Shown here piece after piece: positions 54,819-64,000 of a DNA stretch of 64,000 nucleotides. Within the stretch, counting starts at the first letter, position 1. Each line of letters begins with the position of its first letter. Source of the stretch: Echinicola pacifica DSM 19836 (GTDB taxonomy: Bacteria; Bacteroidota; Bacteroidia; Cytophagales; Cyclobacteriaceae). The DNA is taken from contig NZ_KB890739.1 of the NCBI RefSeq assembly GCF_000373245.1, positions 783,099 to 847,098 of the forward strand, read 5' to 3'. The position numbers and the translations under genes were made by a program. The notes beneath the pieces are model-generated. The model did no database searches. It was not told the origin of the DNA and saw only the letters and a program-made list of their open reading frames with translations.

Positions 54819-56369
54819 ATGATCAAAAAAACAATTTTACCCATTTTAATCTCAGTTCTTGGCATAAGTCAGGAGCTTCATGCCCAGCAGTATCGACCTG
54901 AGGCCCCGATAGTAAAGGAGAGCCTCCTCTTTGAGGAGAAAGAGGGCATTCTGGCAGTGGAGGCGGAGCACTTTTTTCAGCAAAGCCTTACGGATATCCG
55001 AAAGTGGTATATCTATTCTCAGGAGCAACAGCCAAAACTGGAGCCTGATATAGATGGATTTCATGGCAATCAGGCCAGCAGAAATGGCTATATCGAGCTT
55101 CTGCCGGACAGCCGTGAAAATCATGATGATAAGTTGGTGCAGGAGGAAAATTTCACGAATAGCCCTGGTGCGATGGCGGTATTACATTATAAGGTAAAGA
55201 TCAATACTCCGGGCCGATACTATGTATGGGTACGGGCATTCTCCACTGGCACAGAGGATAATGGCTTGCATGTGGGCTTTGATACTACCTGGCCGGAGCA
55301 TGGCCAGAGGATGCAATGGTGTGAGGGTAAGAACAATTGGACCTGGGGAAGTCGCCAGCGAACGAAAGAGGAGCATTGCGGCATTGCCAAGGAGATATAT
55401 CTCGATATTGATGAGGCGGGTGTGCATGATATTCAGTTTAGCATGCGGGAAGATGGTTTTGAGTTTGACAAATTTATATTGACGCAGGACATAGATTATA
55501 TTCCTCATGGGGTGGGGCCGGAGACACAGGTGGCGGCGGGGACGCTTCCGCCGGCATTTCCGGTGGTAGGTCCACAGATCGCTGCCCCTGCCGGGCGTAT
55601 TGCGGTGGTGGCGGATGGCAATTCCCCCGATCCGGATGATTTGGGTGGTACAGCCGTGTCCATCGCCCTCTTGCGTGCAGCGGGACTTGAGGATAGACTG
55701 GTGCATTATTCGCACAGCTGTGACCTGGAAAGAGGAGACCGGATCTCTGCCCGCGCGGAGAAGGAGCGACATACCCTGATGCAGGTGGCCTGTGATATTA
55801 CGGCCAGGCGTTGGGGAGGATTTGATGCATTGACTTTTTTTGATGCGCTGTGGCAGGAGGAAGAGACGATAAGCGACCTGGCAGAGGCCATAAATCAGTC
55901 CAGTGCGGAGGACCCCTTATGGATCATCGAAGCGGGTGAGCCAGACATTATCGGTAAGGCATTGGAGGCTTCTCAGCCAGATAAGCGCCCCTATGTGAGG
56001 GTCATCACGCATCATCCCGCCAATGATGATGCGGGAGACTTTTATTCCTGGCAGCAGATTCTGGATTTTGGGGTCAGCGAAATCAGGATTCCCGACCAAA
56101 ACACCCTGCTCAAGGTGGACCTTCCTCTCTGGGACTGGGCTAGGGACCATCCGGATCCTAGAATCCAGTGGGTATGGCTGATGGGCAAGGCCGCAGAAAT
56201 AGATGATGTGGTGAAATTTCAAAAAGGAAAATGGGACTGCTCGGATGCAGGAATGATCTTGTATTGGATCACAGGAGCCACCGATGGCGGCCTGAGCATG
56301 GGCACGGTGGAGGATGTGAAATACCTACTGACACAGTATGTGCAGGCCCATCCTGAGGGTGAAAAATGA
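54819..56369 (+). CDS. Secreted protein with carbohydrate-binding-like N-terminus and nucleoside-hydrolase-like domain
   Basis: A 516-residue protein; the start at 54819 gives a clear signal peptide (IKKTILPILISVLG, cleavage near LHAQ). Residues about 25-235 look like a jelly-roll binding module (AVEAEHFF, GRYYVWVRAFSTGTEDNGLHVG), similar to modules attached to glycan-active enzymes. The rest begins VVADGNSPDPDDLGG, where D266, N268, D271, D273 and D274 form an Asp cluster like the calcium site of inosine-uridine nucleoside hydrolases. WIIEAGEPDIIGKAL and VITHHPAND follow. The combination suggests hydrolysis of an N- or O-glycosidic bond in a glycan setting, but the substrate is unknown. The GH3 gene follows after 183 bp. 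Confidence 0.65.
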   Translation: MIKKTILPILISVLGISQELHAQQYRPEAPIVKESLLFEEKEGILAVEAEHFFQQSLTDIRKWYIYSQEQQPKLEPDIDGFHGNQASRNGYIELLPDSRENHDDKLVQEENFTNSPGAMAVLHYKVKINTPGRYYVWVRAFSTGTEDNGLHVGFDTTWPEHGQRMQWCEGKNNWTWGSRQRTKEEHCGIAKEIYLDIDEAGVHDIQFSMREDGFEFDKFILTQDIDYIPHGVGPETQVAAGTLPPAFPVVGPQIAAPAGRIAVVADGNSPDPDDLGGTAVSIALLRAAGLEDRLVHYSHSCDLERGDRISARAEKERHTLMQVACDITARRWGGFDALTFFDALWQEEETISDLAEAINQSSAEDPLWIIEAGEPDIIGKALEASQPDKRPYVRVITHHPANDDAGDFYSWQQILDFGVSEIRIPDQNTLLKVDLPLWDWARDHPDPRIQWVWLMGKAAEIDDVVKFQKGKWDCSDAGMILYWITGATDGGLSMGTVEDVKYLLTQYVQAHPEGEK

Positions 56370-56552
56370 TCTGCTGCGCAATAGGAATTAGCACTTGAAA
56401 ATAGTCATTGTCTTTCCCGGAACCTTGCTTGCGGGGTTATTTGGCCATATTATGGACGGAATCACCCGTTTTCTAGATTATTTTTTTTTACATAAATCCC
56501 TTATTTGTATTCATTAATAATGAATTCAGATTAATTAATATTTATAAGGAAA

Positions 56553-58712
56553 ATGAAGGGAAAATATTTGTTTAAAGGCTTCTCAGGTTTGATTCTATCC
56601 ACGGCATTATTGCTGTCTTGTCAGGAAAAAAACACGGAGAATGATCGAGATTCGGAAATTGATCGTAAGGTAAGCGCACTATTAAAGGAGATGACGCTGG
56701 AAGAAAAGGTGGCTGAACTCACGCAAGATGCCCCACCCAATGACCGTTTGGGCATCCCTATGATGCGTTACAGTGAATGTCTTCATGGCTTATGGCTGCC
56801 CGGAGCCACGGTTTATCCGCAGGCGATAGCCCTTGGATCCACCTGGGATCCGGAGTCGATCCGTCAGATGACCACCGCCATCGCCAAGGAAGCCAGAGCG
56901 GCCAACCTCACCCACTGCTACTCTCCGAACCTGGATGTGATCTCAGGTGATGCACGATATGGACGAGTGGAGGAATCTTACGGGGAGGATCCGTATTTGG
57001 TATCCAGGATGGGTGTCGCATTTATAGAAGGCCTGCAAGGTGTGGGAGAAGAGCAATTTGACGAAAATCACATCTTGGCGACCGCCAAACACTTCGTGGC
57101 CTATCCCGAAAATAGAAGAGGCATCAATGGTGGATTCAGTGATATCTCCGAGCGTCGTTTATACGAGATTTTCTTGCCGCCCTTCGAGGCTGCCGTTAAG
57201 GAAGCTGGCGTGGGAAGTATCATGCCAGGCCATCAAGACCTCAATGGCGTGCCGTGTCATATGAATGGCTGGCTGCTCCAGGACCTGCTTAGGGATGACT
57301 GGGGATTCGATGGATTTATCGTCTCGGATAATAACGATGTGTCTCGCCTGAATCTCATGCATTTTATCGCCAAAAATAGAACTGAAGCCGCCGTAATGGG
57401 CTTACAGTCTGGCGTGGATATGGACCTAGTGATCGGTAAGGACCCGGCAAATTCCGCCTATATCATGGATGTTCTGAAAGATACCCTGACCAGTAACCCG
57501 GACTTAGTGAGACATGTGGATGAGAGTGTGTCTAGGATTCTGAAGATGAAATATAAGCTTGGGCTTTTCGATCAGGAAAACTCCGATGAGCTCCGGGAAG
57601 TGGTAAGCAGCCCGGAAAGTCAGGAACTTGCCCTTGATATTGCCAAGAAAGCAGTGGTCTTATTGAAGAATGAAGATGACCTTTTGCCATTGGATGTACA
57701 GAAAATCAAATCTATAGCCGTCATCGGTCCCAATGCGCATGAGGAGGTTCCTGAGGGCTCCCGCTATTCGCTAATGGGTGGATACTCGGGTATCCCGCCA
57801 TACTATACCTCCGTGCTGGAGGGAATTCAGGCCAAAGTAGGAGATAAGGTAAAGATCAATTATGCTGAGGGTGCTTCCCTAAAAAGTGACTCCAAAGCAG
57901 GGTTTCCGGAAGCCATAGCCGCCGCCAAGAAGTCGGATGTGGTGGTATTGGTGATCGGTGGGTCCACCGCCACCTGTGGTGAAGGACTCGACAGGTCTGA
58001 GCTGGACCTCTATGGGGTGCAGAATGAACTCGTGGAAGCAATTCACAAAACCGGCAAACCGGTGGTGGCCGTGCTGATCAATGGCAGACCGCTGACCATA
58101 AATTATGTCGCCGAAAATATCCCCTCCATCATCGAAAGCTGGTACCTAGGGATGCGTAGCGGCGATGCTCTGGCGGAGGTGCTTTTTGGGGACTATAACC
58201 CCGGAGGCAAGCTGACAGTGACATTCCCGAGGTCAGTGGGTCACCTTCCCAGTACCTATCTTGAGCGACCGGATTTTGTGGGCTCGGGCAAAGGACTGTA
58301 TAGGTTTACCGATAAGTCTCCTCTATTCCCCTTTGGTTTTGGTCTTAGCTATACCACCTTCAACTATAGCAATCTGAGAATTGTGAAAAATAATATCAAT
58401 GCCGATGAGTCCACCACCGTGGAAGTGGACGTGACCAATACGGGCGCCCGAGCTGGTGATGAGGTGGTGCAGATGTATATCCGCGATGACTTCGCCTCCG
58501 TGGGAAGGTACAATAAAATGCTGAAAGGCTTCGAAAGGGTTCCTCTGGAGCCAGGCGAAACCAAAACTGTGAGATTCGAACTCAATGCCGAAAACCTTTC
58601 CTTGTATAATCAGAAAATGGAAAAGGTAGTGGAGCCAGGAGATTTCACCATCTCAGTGGGTGGGTCGAGTCTGACGGATGATCTTAATGAGGTGAAATTG
58701 ACCGTATTATAA
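56553..58712 (+). CDS. GH3-family beta-glycosidase lipoprotein
   Basis: A 719-residue GH3 enzyme with a lipoprotein signal (LLLSCQEK). The first barrel shows LTLEEKV-like MTLEEKVAELTQD, ATAKHFVAYPENRRG with the substrate-binding Lys-His, and GFIVSDNND with D259 as nucleophile. The alpha/beta sandwich (KKAVVLLKNEDDLLPL, GRPLTINYVAENIPSI) and a C-terminal Fn3-like domain (VTNTGARAGDEVVQMYI) complete the usual three-part layout. The family removes terminal beta-linked glucose or xylose; context with a GH39-like protein makes xyloside activity plausible (inference). Length is normal. Confidence 0.92.
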   Translation: MKGKYLFKGFSGLILSTALLLSCQEKNTENDRDSEIDRKVSALLKEMTLEEKVAELTQDAPPNDRLGIPMMRYSECLHGLWLPGATVYPQAIALGSTWDPESIRQMTTAIAKEARAANLTHCYSPNLDVISGDARYGRVEESYGEDPYLVSRMGVAFIEGLQGVGEEQFDENHILATAKHFVAYPENRRGINGGFSDISERRLYEIFLPPFEAAVKEAGVGSIMPGHQDLNGVPCHMNGWLLQDLLRDDWGFDGFIVSDNNDVSRLNLMHFIAKNRTEAAVMGLQSGVDMDLVIGKDPANSAYIMDVLKDTLTSNPDLVRHVDESVSRILKMKYKLGLFDQENSDELREVVSSPESQELALDIAKKAVVLLKNEDDLLPLDVQKIKSIAVIGPNAHEEVPEGSRYSLMGGYSGIPPYYTSVLEGIQAKVGDKVKINYAEGASLKSDSKAGFPEAIAAAKKSDVVVLVIGGSTATCGEGLDRSELDLYGVQNELVEAIHKTGKPVVAVLINGRPLTINYVAENIPSIIESWYLGMRSGDALAEVLFGDYNPGGKLTVTFPRSVGHLPSTYLERPDFVGSGKGLYRFTDKSPLFPFGFGLSYTTFNYSNLRIVKNNINADESTTVEVDVTNTGARAGDEVVQMYIRDDFASVGRYNKMLKGFERVPLEPGETKTVRFELNAENLSLYNQKMEKVVEPGDFTISVGGSSLTDDLNEVKLTVL

Positions 58713-59098
58713 TCCTGGGCTTACCGCCTGGTGATTCATTTTACCGGATAGTTTTATTATAAATTAATTACTTGATTGGGTCTATTAAAGGGCGGTCCAT
58801 ATGGTCCGACCCTTTTTTCGATTTTGGCGAAGCCCCTATCACTATTCTCTAATCCAAAATAAAAGGGAATACTTAAGCTGCTTTCCCGCAGCAATGGATC
58901 CTTACCAAGCCCATCTAGCTCTGATCCAAATGCGAGAACTAGGTTGGCGGGAAGCTTTTGTTATATTTGCTTATTACCTGCTGTAAAGGCTGTTTTTTTA
59001 GGAAAAAACACTTATTATACGCAGGAATGAAAGGGTCATCCTGAGCCTGTCCTTGAGAGACTTCTTTATTGCATAGATTAAAATTCTCCATTATTAAT
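58713..59098. other. Intergenic region between GH3 and HTCS genes
   Basis: About 390 bp. Contains the terminator at 58787-58818; the remainder should hold the HTCS promoter. No gene is supported. Confidence 0.5.
58787..58818 (+). terminator. Rho-independent terminator after GH3 gene
   Basis: AAAGGGCGG...CC-ATAT-GG...CCGACCC with mismatches, then TTTTTT (58787-58818), about 75 bp after the GH3 stop codon. Confidence 0.75.
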
Positions 59099-62000
59099 AT
59101 GGTTATCAGACAATTAATAACGCATAAGCCCAAGATTACCCTAGTGTTGATTTTATTGACCTTTAGTTTGGTGAATGGCTTCTGCTATGCGCAAGAGTTG
59201 ATCAATAATAATTTCCGTCATATCTCCACCTCAGATGGTTATTCTCTAAATTCTGTCAACTCCATTGATCAGGATGAAATGGGAATGATATGGTTTGGGA
59301 CGCGGAATGGTCTGATGCGGTATGATGGCAAGGAGCTGAAAGTGATGCGCCGAGTGAAGGGGGATATTGAGCAGCTTAGAGCCAATGATATTTTTTCGAT
59401 CTATTTCGACAGCCTTAAGGGCATCTGGATCGGCAGTAAGGACGGGCTGGGCCTTTATAATCCTCTCATGGATACCACCAAGAATTTTGACTGGAAGGAG
59501 TCCACCTTAGAGTCCACCTCCTCGAATCTGATCAATGACATCCTCCGTGTGGACCAGTATGAGGTATGGATGGCCACCAAGAATGGGATAAATGCCTATA
59601 ATGAGAGTGAAAAGGTCATGTCTTACTATTTGCATGATGCTGATGATCCCAATACTCTAAATAATAACTTCATCACCAGTCTCCTAAAAACTTCCTCAGG
59701 GACCATTTGGGTGGGCACACAGTTTGGATTAAATAAGCTGATAACACGAGAAAAAGGGAATATTAAGTTCAAGCGATTTTCTTTCGAAAACTCATCCCCC
59801 GCCACTTCCAGCCATCGTTGGGTGTCCTCGATCAAGGAAGATGCCAAGGGAAACCTGTGGGTAGGCACACATAGGGGATTATTTTATTTCGATGTGATCA
59901 CCGAGAAATTCGAGCAGTTTGGAGTGAAGGATGATCAGCAATTGACCAATGAACTTGTGCAGGACATTACTCTAGATGAGCACCAGCGGATCTGGGTGGC
60001 CACATATGACGGCTTGAATGTGCTGGATAGCAGCCATAAGTTGCTTCATAAATTCAAACATGACCCCAAGAAAACTAATGGTTTGGCGGGTAATAATATT
60101 CGAGCATTATTTACTGATAAAGAGGGAGGAATATGGATATCCACCTATTTTGGAGGGGTAAATTATTGGGATGACAATGAGCTGAACTTTGAGAAGATAG
60201 AGGAAAGAAGTGGCACTCAGCTGGGGTATAATGTGGTCAGCTCCATGATAGAAACTGAGGATGGCCAGGTGTACTTTGGTACGGAGGGCGCTGGTCTTAA
60301 TATTATGGAGAATGAATCAGGTCGATTCAAGAAAATCAATCAGCTATCACGAGGCAATTTTATTGGCTCGGTCAAAGCGCTGGTGTATGAAGGTAATGAC
60401 AAACTATGGATAGGCACTTTCACCCGCGGATTGATCTATCTGGACCTCAATAGTCGGGAATTTAAGGAGTACAGGATGAAGCCTACCAATAGGGAGAAAT
60501 ACAATTCAGGGATGTCTTCAGACCAGATCATCTCCCTCAGCAGGTCCAGAGATGGAAGGATCTGGATAGGAACCCTTAATAGGGGCCTTGATCTATTCGA
60601 TCCTAAGACCAACGAATTTATCAATTTTAACACAAATCCTGAGACCCCATTTATCCCTAATAATAATGTACGTGCCATTCTGCAGAGCAGGGAGGGGGAT
60701 ATGTTTGTGGGGACAGGTGAGGGCCTGTGTGTGATGATGACGGGATCCTACCAAAAGTCAGAATACAAATTTCAGTTTTTCGAGATGGCCAATGGGGACG
60801 AAAATAATCTCTATATCCATGATATCCTGGAGGATAAAAACGGGAAGATATGGCTGGGAGCTCAGAATTTCGGCTTGTTCTATGTGGACGGGAGCAAGAT
60901 CTATTCGGCCAATATACCGGGCGTATCGAGTATATTTTCGATGGTGGAGGATCATGAGGGGCGATTATGGATGAGCACAGAGGAGGGGATCCTATCCTAT
61001 GATCCGAGTACGGGCAAGCATAAGGTGTTTAACCATAATGATGGTGTGCAGGCCAATGAATTTAACCGGGGTGCAAAATTATATACTTCTAAGGGAAGGG
61101 TGTTTTTTGGAGGGGCTTCAGGCGTAAGCACCTTTGTTCCCCAAAACCTAAAGAAATCCAATGGCTATGCTCCACCGGTGGTGATCACCGGCCTGCGAGT
61201 ATCGGACCACACGGTCTCCGCTCAGGATAGTACGGGGATTTTGAGGCAGTCGATCGAATATACCAAGGAAGTGACGCTGGATTACGATCAGAATATATTC
61301 ACGATTCACTTTGCTATGCCCAATTATGTGAATTCTGAAAAAAACACCTACCAATATCGCCTCAGGGGCCTGGATGATCACTGGGTAAGCACGACCAATT
61401 CCTTCGTCTCCTATACCATCCAGCGGGGTGGCGACTATGTCTTTGAGGTGAAAGGAGTCAATAGCGATGGTAAGGAATCTGCGGTGGTGACGCCGCTAAA
61501 GGTAAAGGTGAAAAGTGCACCTTGGCTCACCGGCTGGGCCTATACGCTATATGGATTATTGATTTTGGCCGCCTTGATCGTGTTTATTTATTTCTTTAAG
61601 TCACGAATAAGACTGCAGCATAAGCTGGAAATGGAAACTCAGGAATTTCTAAATCAGCAAACGCTAAACCAGCAGAAACTACAGTTTTTTACTAATATCT
61701 CTCATGAATTCCGCACACCTCTCACTCTGATCTCGGGCCCCTTGGAAAAGTTGATTTCCAACTATAAAGGCCCCAGCTCAGTATTCCGACAGCTGCAGGT
61801 AATCAAGAGAAATACCGATCAGCTCTTTAAGCTGATCAATGAGCTGATGGATTTTAGGAAACTGGAGAGCAAGCAGATGAAGCTCCAAGCTGCGGAGGGT
61901 AATATAGTGAAGTTTGCCCATGAGATATTCCTGTCCTTCGTGCAGCAAGCCAAGATCAATAAGCTGGAATATACTTTCCTCCCGCAGCAGGAGGAGATAG

Positions 62001-63265
62001 CGGTGTATTTTGATAGGGATAAATTAGAAAAAGTACTTTATAATCTGATCTCCAACGCCTTCAAATATACTCCCAAAAAGGGCAAAATCGAGGTCATCAT
62101 TAGTCAGTCAGAGGGCAAGGTACATATCAATGTAAAAGACAGTGGAATCGGGATGGGGCCTGATCACCTGGAGAAGATCTTCGACAGATTCTATGAAATA
62201 CCGCATCAAAAAAGTCAGGCCAAGGTAAGCTATGGTTCAGGGATAGGGCTGGCGATAGCGAAGAATGTGATGGACCTGCATAAGGGCGAGCTGCGTGTGG
62301 AAAGTGAAGAGGGCCGGGGAAGTGATTTTGTCATGACCCTGCGCATGGGAAGGGAGCACCTTACGGAGGAGGAAATAATCCCTTCCTTCAGAGGCAGTGA
62401 AGATATCAGCCAATACAAGGCTTCCGAAGCACTTATGGAAATAGGAGATCACGACCTGTCCAGTGAGGAGGCCGATAGGGAAGCGGAGAAAAACGGCAGC
62501 ATCCTTATCGTGGAGGATAATCCTGAAATCGGTCAGTTTATCCAAAGCATTCTTGCTGATGAATATAAGGTGACCCTAGTAGAAAATGGAGCTATTGGTT
62601 GCCAAAAAGCCCTATCTATTCAGCCAAACCTCATCATAAGTGATGTGATGATGCCAGTGATGGATGGAATAGAATTCTGCGCAAAGATAAAATCAGATAT
62701 TCGCACCAGCCATATTCCTTTTATCCTGCTGACGGCCCGGACTTCTCTGGTGTACAAATATAATGGGCTGGAATCAGGAGCGGATGAGTACCTGAGCAAG
62801 CCCTTTGAGGTGAAAGAGCTGCTGCTGAAGTGCAGGAATATCATGACTACTCACAAAAAACTCAAGGAGAAAATCGCCGACACGGGGGAATTTGCCCCTT
62901 CCGAGGTAAATGTAAATTCCCGGGATGAGGAGATGATGAAAAACGCCATCCAGACCATCAAAGATAATATTGATAATGAATTTTTTGATATCCAGTTTCT
63001 CTGTGAAGAGCTGGCGATAAGCCGGTCGTTATTATTCACAAAGTTCAAAGCATGGACCAATCAGACCCCTAATGATTTCATTCTCCTGACGCGGATGAAG
63101 AAGGCCGCCAATTTATTTGAACAAGGCAATAATAATATCTCCGAAGTCGGCTATCAAGTAGGATTTAAGAATCCGAATTATTTTTCCAAGACTTTCAAAA
63201 AACATTACGGCCTCAGTCCAAAAGCCTATATAAAAAGGTTTAAAGACAATCTGGGCGTTGAATAG
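59099..63265 (+). CDS. Hybrid two-component system regulator (HTCS)
   Basis: A 1388-residue one-protein two-component system; the start at 59099 gives a signal peptide ending near CYAQ. About 14 propeller repeats of the form IWxGTxxGLxxYD fill residues 30-700, a double seven-bladed periplasmic sensor, followed by a Y_Y_Y domain (YQYRLRGLDDHW). A membrane segment lies near 815-840. Then come a histidine kinase (NISHEFRTPLT, phospho-His 868; ATPase domain with NLISNAFKYTP), a receiver (phospho-Asp 1182 in SDVMMPVMDG) and an AraC-type DNA-binding domain (SEVGYQVGFKNPNYFSKTFKKHYG). Such proteins bind an oligosaccharide in the periplasm and activate the neighbouring glycan genes. It probably controls the susC-type gene 230 bp downstream and perhaps the GH genes upstream. 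Confidence 0.95.
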   Translation: MVIRQLITHKPKITLVLILLTFSLVNGFCYAQELINNNFRHISTSDGYSLNSVNSIDQDEMGMIWFGTRNGLMRYDGKELKVMRRVKGDIEQLRANDIFSIYFDSLKGIWIGSKDGLGLYNPLMDTTKNFDWKESTLESTSSNLINDILRVDQYEVWMATKNGINAYNESEKVMSYYLHDADDPNTLNNNFITSLLKTSSGTIWVGTQFGLNKLITREKGNIKFKRFSFENSSPATSSHRWVSSIKEDAKGNLWVGTHRGLFYFDVITEKFEQFGVKDDQQLTNELVQDITLDEHQRIWVATYDGLNVLDSSHKLLHKFKHDPKKTNGLAGNNIRALFTDKEGGIWISTYFGGVNYWDDNELNFEKIEERSGTQLGYNVVSSMIETEDGQVYFGTEGAGLNIMENESGRFKKINQLSRGNFIGSVKALVYEGNDKLWIGTFTRGLIYLDLNSREFKEYRMKPTNREKYNSGMSSDQIISLSRSRDGRIWIGTLNRGLDLFDPKTNEFINFNTNPETPFIPNNNVRAILQSREGDMFVGTGEGLCVMMTGSYQKSEYKFQFFEMANGDENNLYIHDILEDKNGKIWLGAQNFGLFYVDGSKIYSANIPGVSSIFSMVEDHEGRLWMSTEEGILSYDPSTGKHKVFNHNDGVQANEFNRGAKLYTSKGRVFFGGASGVSTFVPQNLKKSNGYAPPVVITGLRVSDHTVSAQDSTGILRQSIEYTKEVTLDYDQNIFTIHFAMPNYVNSEKNTYQYRLRGLDDHWVSTTNSFVSYTIQRGGDYVFEVKGVNSDGKESAVVTPLKVKVKSAPWLTGWAYTLYGLLILAALIVFIYFFKSRIRLQHKLEMETQEFLNQQTLNQQKLQFFTNISHEFRTPLTLISGPLEKLISNYKGPSSVFRQLQVIKRNTDQLFKLINELMDFRKLESKQMKLQAAEGNIVKFAHEIFLSFVQQAKINKLEYTFLPQQEEIAVYFDRDKLEKVLYNLISNAFKYTPKKGKIEVIISQSEGKVHINVKDSGIGMGPDHLEKIFDRFYEIPHQKSQAKVSYGSGIGLAIAKNVMDLHKGELRVESEEGRGSDFVMTLRMGREHLTEEEIIPSFRGSEDISQYKASEALMEIGDHDLSSEEADREAEKNGSILIVEDNPEIGQFIQSILADEYKVTLVENGAIGCQKALSIQPNLIISDVMMPVMDGIEFCAKIKSDIRTSHIPFILLTARTSLVYKYNGLESGADEYLSKPFEVKELLLKCRNIMTTHKKLKEKIADTGEFAPSEVNVNSRDEEMMKNAIQTIKDNIDNEFFDIQFLCEELAISRSLLFTKFKAWTNQTPNDFILLTRMKKAANLFEQGNNNISEVGYQVGFKNPNYFSKTFKKHYGLSPKAYIKRFKDNLGVE

Positions 63266-63342
63266 TGCAATTTCTGGCTGGTTTTGAACTATATCACCTG
63301 TTTTCTGGATAATCCTTAAGTTAAAATTTGCCTCCTTTAGCC

Positions 63343-63358
63343 TAGAGAAATTTCTCTA
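63343..63358. promoter_or_regulatory. Perfect 16-bp palindrome upstream of second susC gene
   Basis: TAGAGAAATTTCTCTA reads the same on both strands. It lies between the HTCS stop codon and the susC start. A 9-bp inverted pair TTAGATGTG (63363-63371) and CACATCTAA (63452-63460) flanks the rest of this region. Either could bind a regulator; the palindrome fits a dimeric protein better than an AraC-type domain. Confidence 0.4.
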
Positions 63359-63494
63359 ATTGTTAGATGTGAGGTCTTATCAGCTTGAGGTGTTAGTTTA
63401 CAGTGAAGACCAATAAATAGCTATACATTACCATTTTCAATCCTGGTGTCACACATCTAATATTTAAGACAATAACCTAACTTAAATAACCTAG

Positions 63495-64000
63495 ATGATG
63501 AGAAAAAATTACCAATTAGTCAGATTCTGCATTACCCTTGTAGCGGTCATGGCTTTTGTGACGGGCTACGCCCAAGGGCAGACCATAAGGGGTCGGGTCA
63601 TTTCGGAAGACGTTCCAGAGGGATTACCCGGTGTCACAGTTCTGGTCAAAGGAACATCAAATGGAACGGCCACCGATATAGATGGAAATTTTCAGATAGA
63701 AGCATCGCCCACAGATGTTTTAATTTTTAGTTTCATTGGGTACGAATCCCAGGAAATCCCAGTCAATAATAGATCCGTAATTGATATTTCTCTGGCCTTT
63801 GCCGAAACCAGCCTCGATGAGGTGGTGGTCGTGGGCTATGGAGCGCAGAAAAAGGAAAGTGTAGTAGGAGCGATCTCCCAGGTGCAGGGTGAAGACCTCG
63901 TCCGCACAGGACAGCAAAATATTTCTAATGCCCTGACAGGTCAGGTGCCAGGCGTGGTGACGGTGCAGCAATCAGGCATGCCAGGATCCACCGATGCCAA
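63495..64000 (+). CDS. SusC/RagA-type TonB-dependent receptor, truncated by window end
   Basis: The open frame from ATG at 63495 (or 63498) runs off the window after about 168 codons. It has a signal peptide (VMAFVTGYAQ), a carboxypeptidase-regulatory-like domain (GRVISEDVPEGLPGVTVLVKG, key parts GLPGVTVLVKGTSNG and IGYESQEIPV) and the SusC plug start DEVVVVGYGAQKKESVVGAIS. This is the standard N-terminus of SusC importers. It begins the second glycan locus proper, directly after the HTCS that probably regulates it; a SusD gene is expected beyond the window. Confidence 0.93.
   Translation, partial: MMRKNYQLVRFCITLVAVMAFVTGYAQGQTIRGRVISEDVPEGLPGVTVLVKGTSNGTATDIDGNFQIEASPTDVLIFSFIGYESQEIPVNNRSVIDISLAFAETSLDEVVVVGYGAQKKESVVGAISQVQGEDLVRTGQQNISNALTGQVPGVVTVQQSGMPGSTDA

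Noticed and set aside
58739-58751. TTTTACCGGATAG before the HTCS gene, similar to one half of the motif
   Set aside because: Only one word is conserved and it lies upstream of a terminator, so it cannot control the HTCS.

Overview
The window is a stretch of a Bacteroidota genome, most likely a marine Cytophagia/Cyclobacteriaceae-type organism. This rests on two SusC-type TonB receptors and one SusD, a one-protein hybrid two-component regulator (HTCS), lipoprotein and Tat-type signal peptides, start codons preceded by A/T-rich sequence instead of Shine-Dalgarno boxes, and moderate GC content. The species assignment is inference.

From about 1.3 to 49 kb lies one large polysaccharide-utilisation locus for a sulfated, rhamnose- and uronate-containing glycan. 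Ulvan, the green-algal cell-wall polymer, is the best fit. In order it holds: two paralogous GntR/LacI-type regulators; a run from 4.5 to 18.7 kb (sulfatase-GH78 fusion, heparinase-fold polysaccharide lyase, GH105, GH106, secreted amidohydrolase, sulfatase); a cytochrome/DUF1549-DUF1553 protein with a DUF1501 partner; a secreted GH78; a Tat-exported protein that may be an oligosaccharide dehydratase, with a third sulfatase; SusC and SusD; two tandem lipoprotein GH78 rhamnosidases and rhamnose mutarotase; and the cytosolic rhamnose pathway (aldolase/dehydrogenase fusion, isomerase, kinase). Desulfation, depolymerisation, rhamnose release and cytosolic catabolism are therefore encoded together.

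The most notable non-coding signal is a 13-bp element close to GGATACAGGATAC, which is two GGATAC words on a 7-bp step. It recurs upstream of the second GntR gene, the 4.5-kb run, the cytochrome module, the 24.2-kb GH78, the 27.4-kb pair (two inverted copies), susC, the tandem GH78 pair and the rhamnose catabolic genes. Weaker copies precede the first GntR gene and the 16.9-kb sulfatase. I did not see it in the intergenic regions to the right of 44.1 kb. The simplest reading is that it is the operator of one or both GntR proteins and makes all these transcription units one regulon.

Between 49.2 and 50.7 kb a divergent HxlR regulator / YhdH-type oxidoreductase pair separates the first locus from a second glycan locus (51-64 kb). 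That locus has a GH5, an opposite-strand GH39-like lipoprotein, a nucleoside-hydrolase-like protein, a GH3, an HTCS and the start of a second SusC that runs off the window. At the left edge is a metallophosphoesterase. No tRNA, rRNA, CRISPR array or insertion sequence was recognised.
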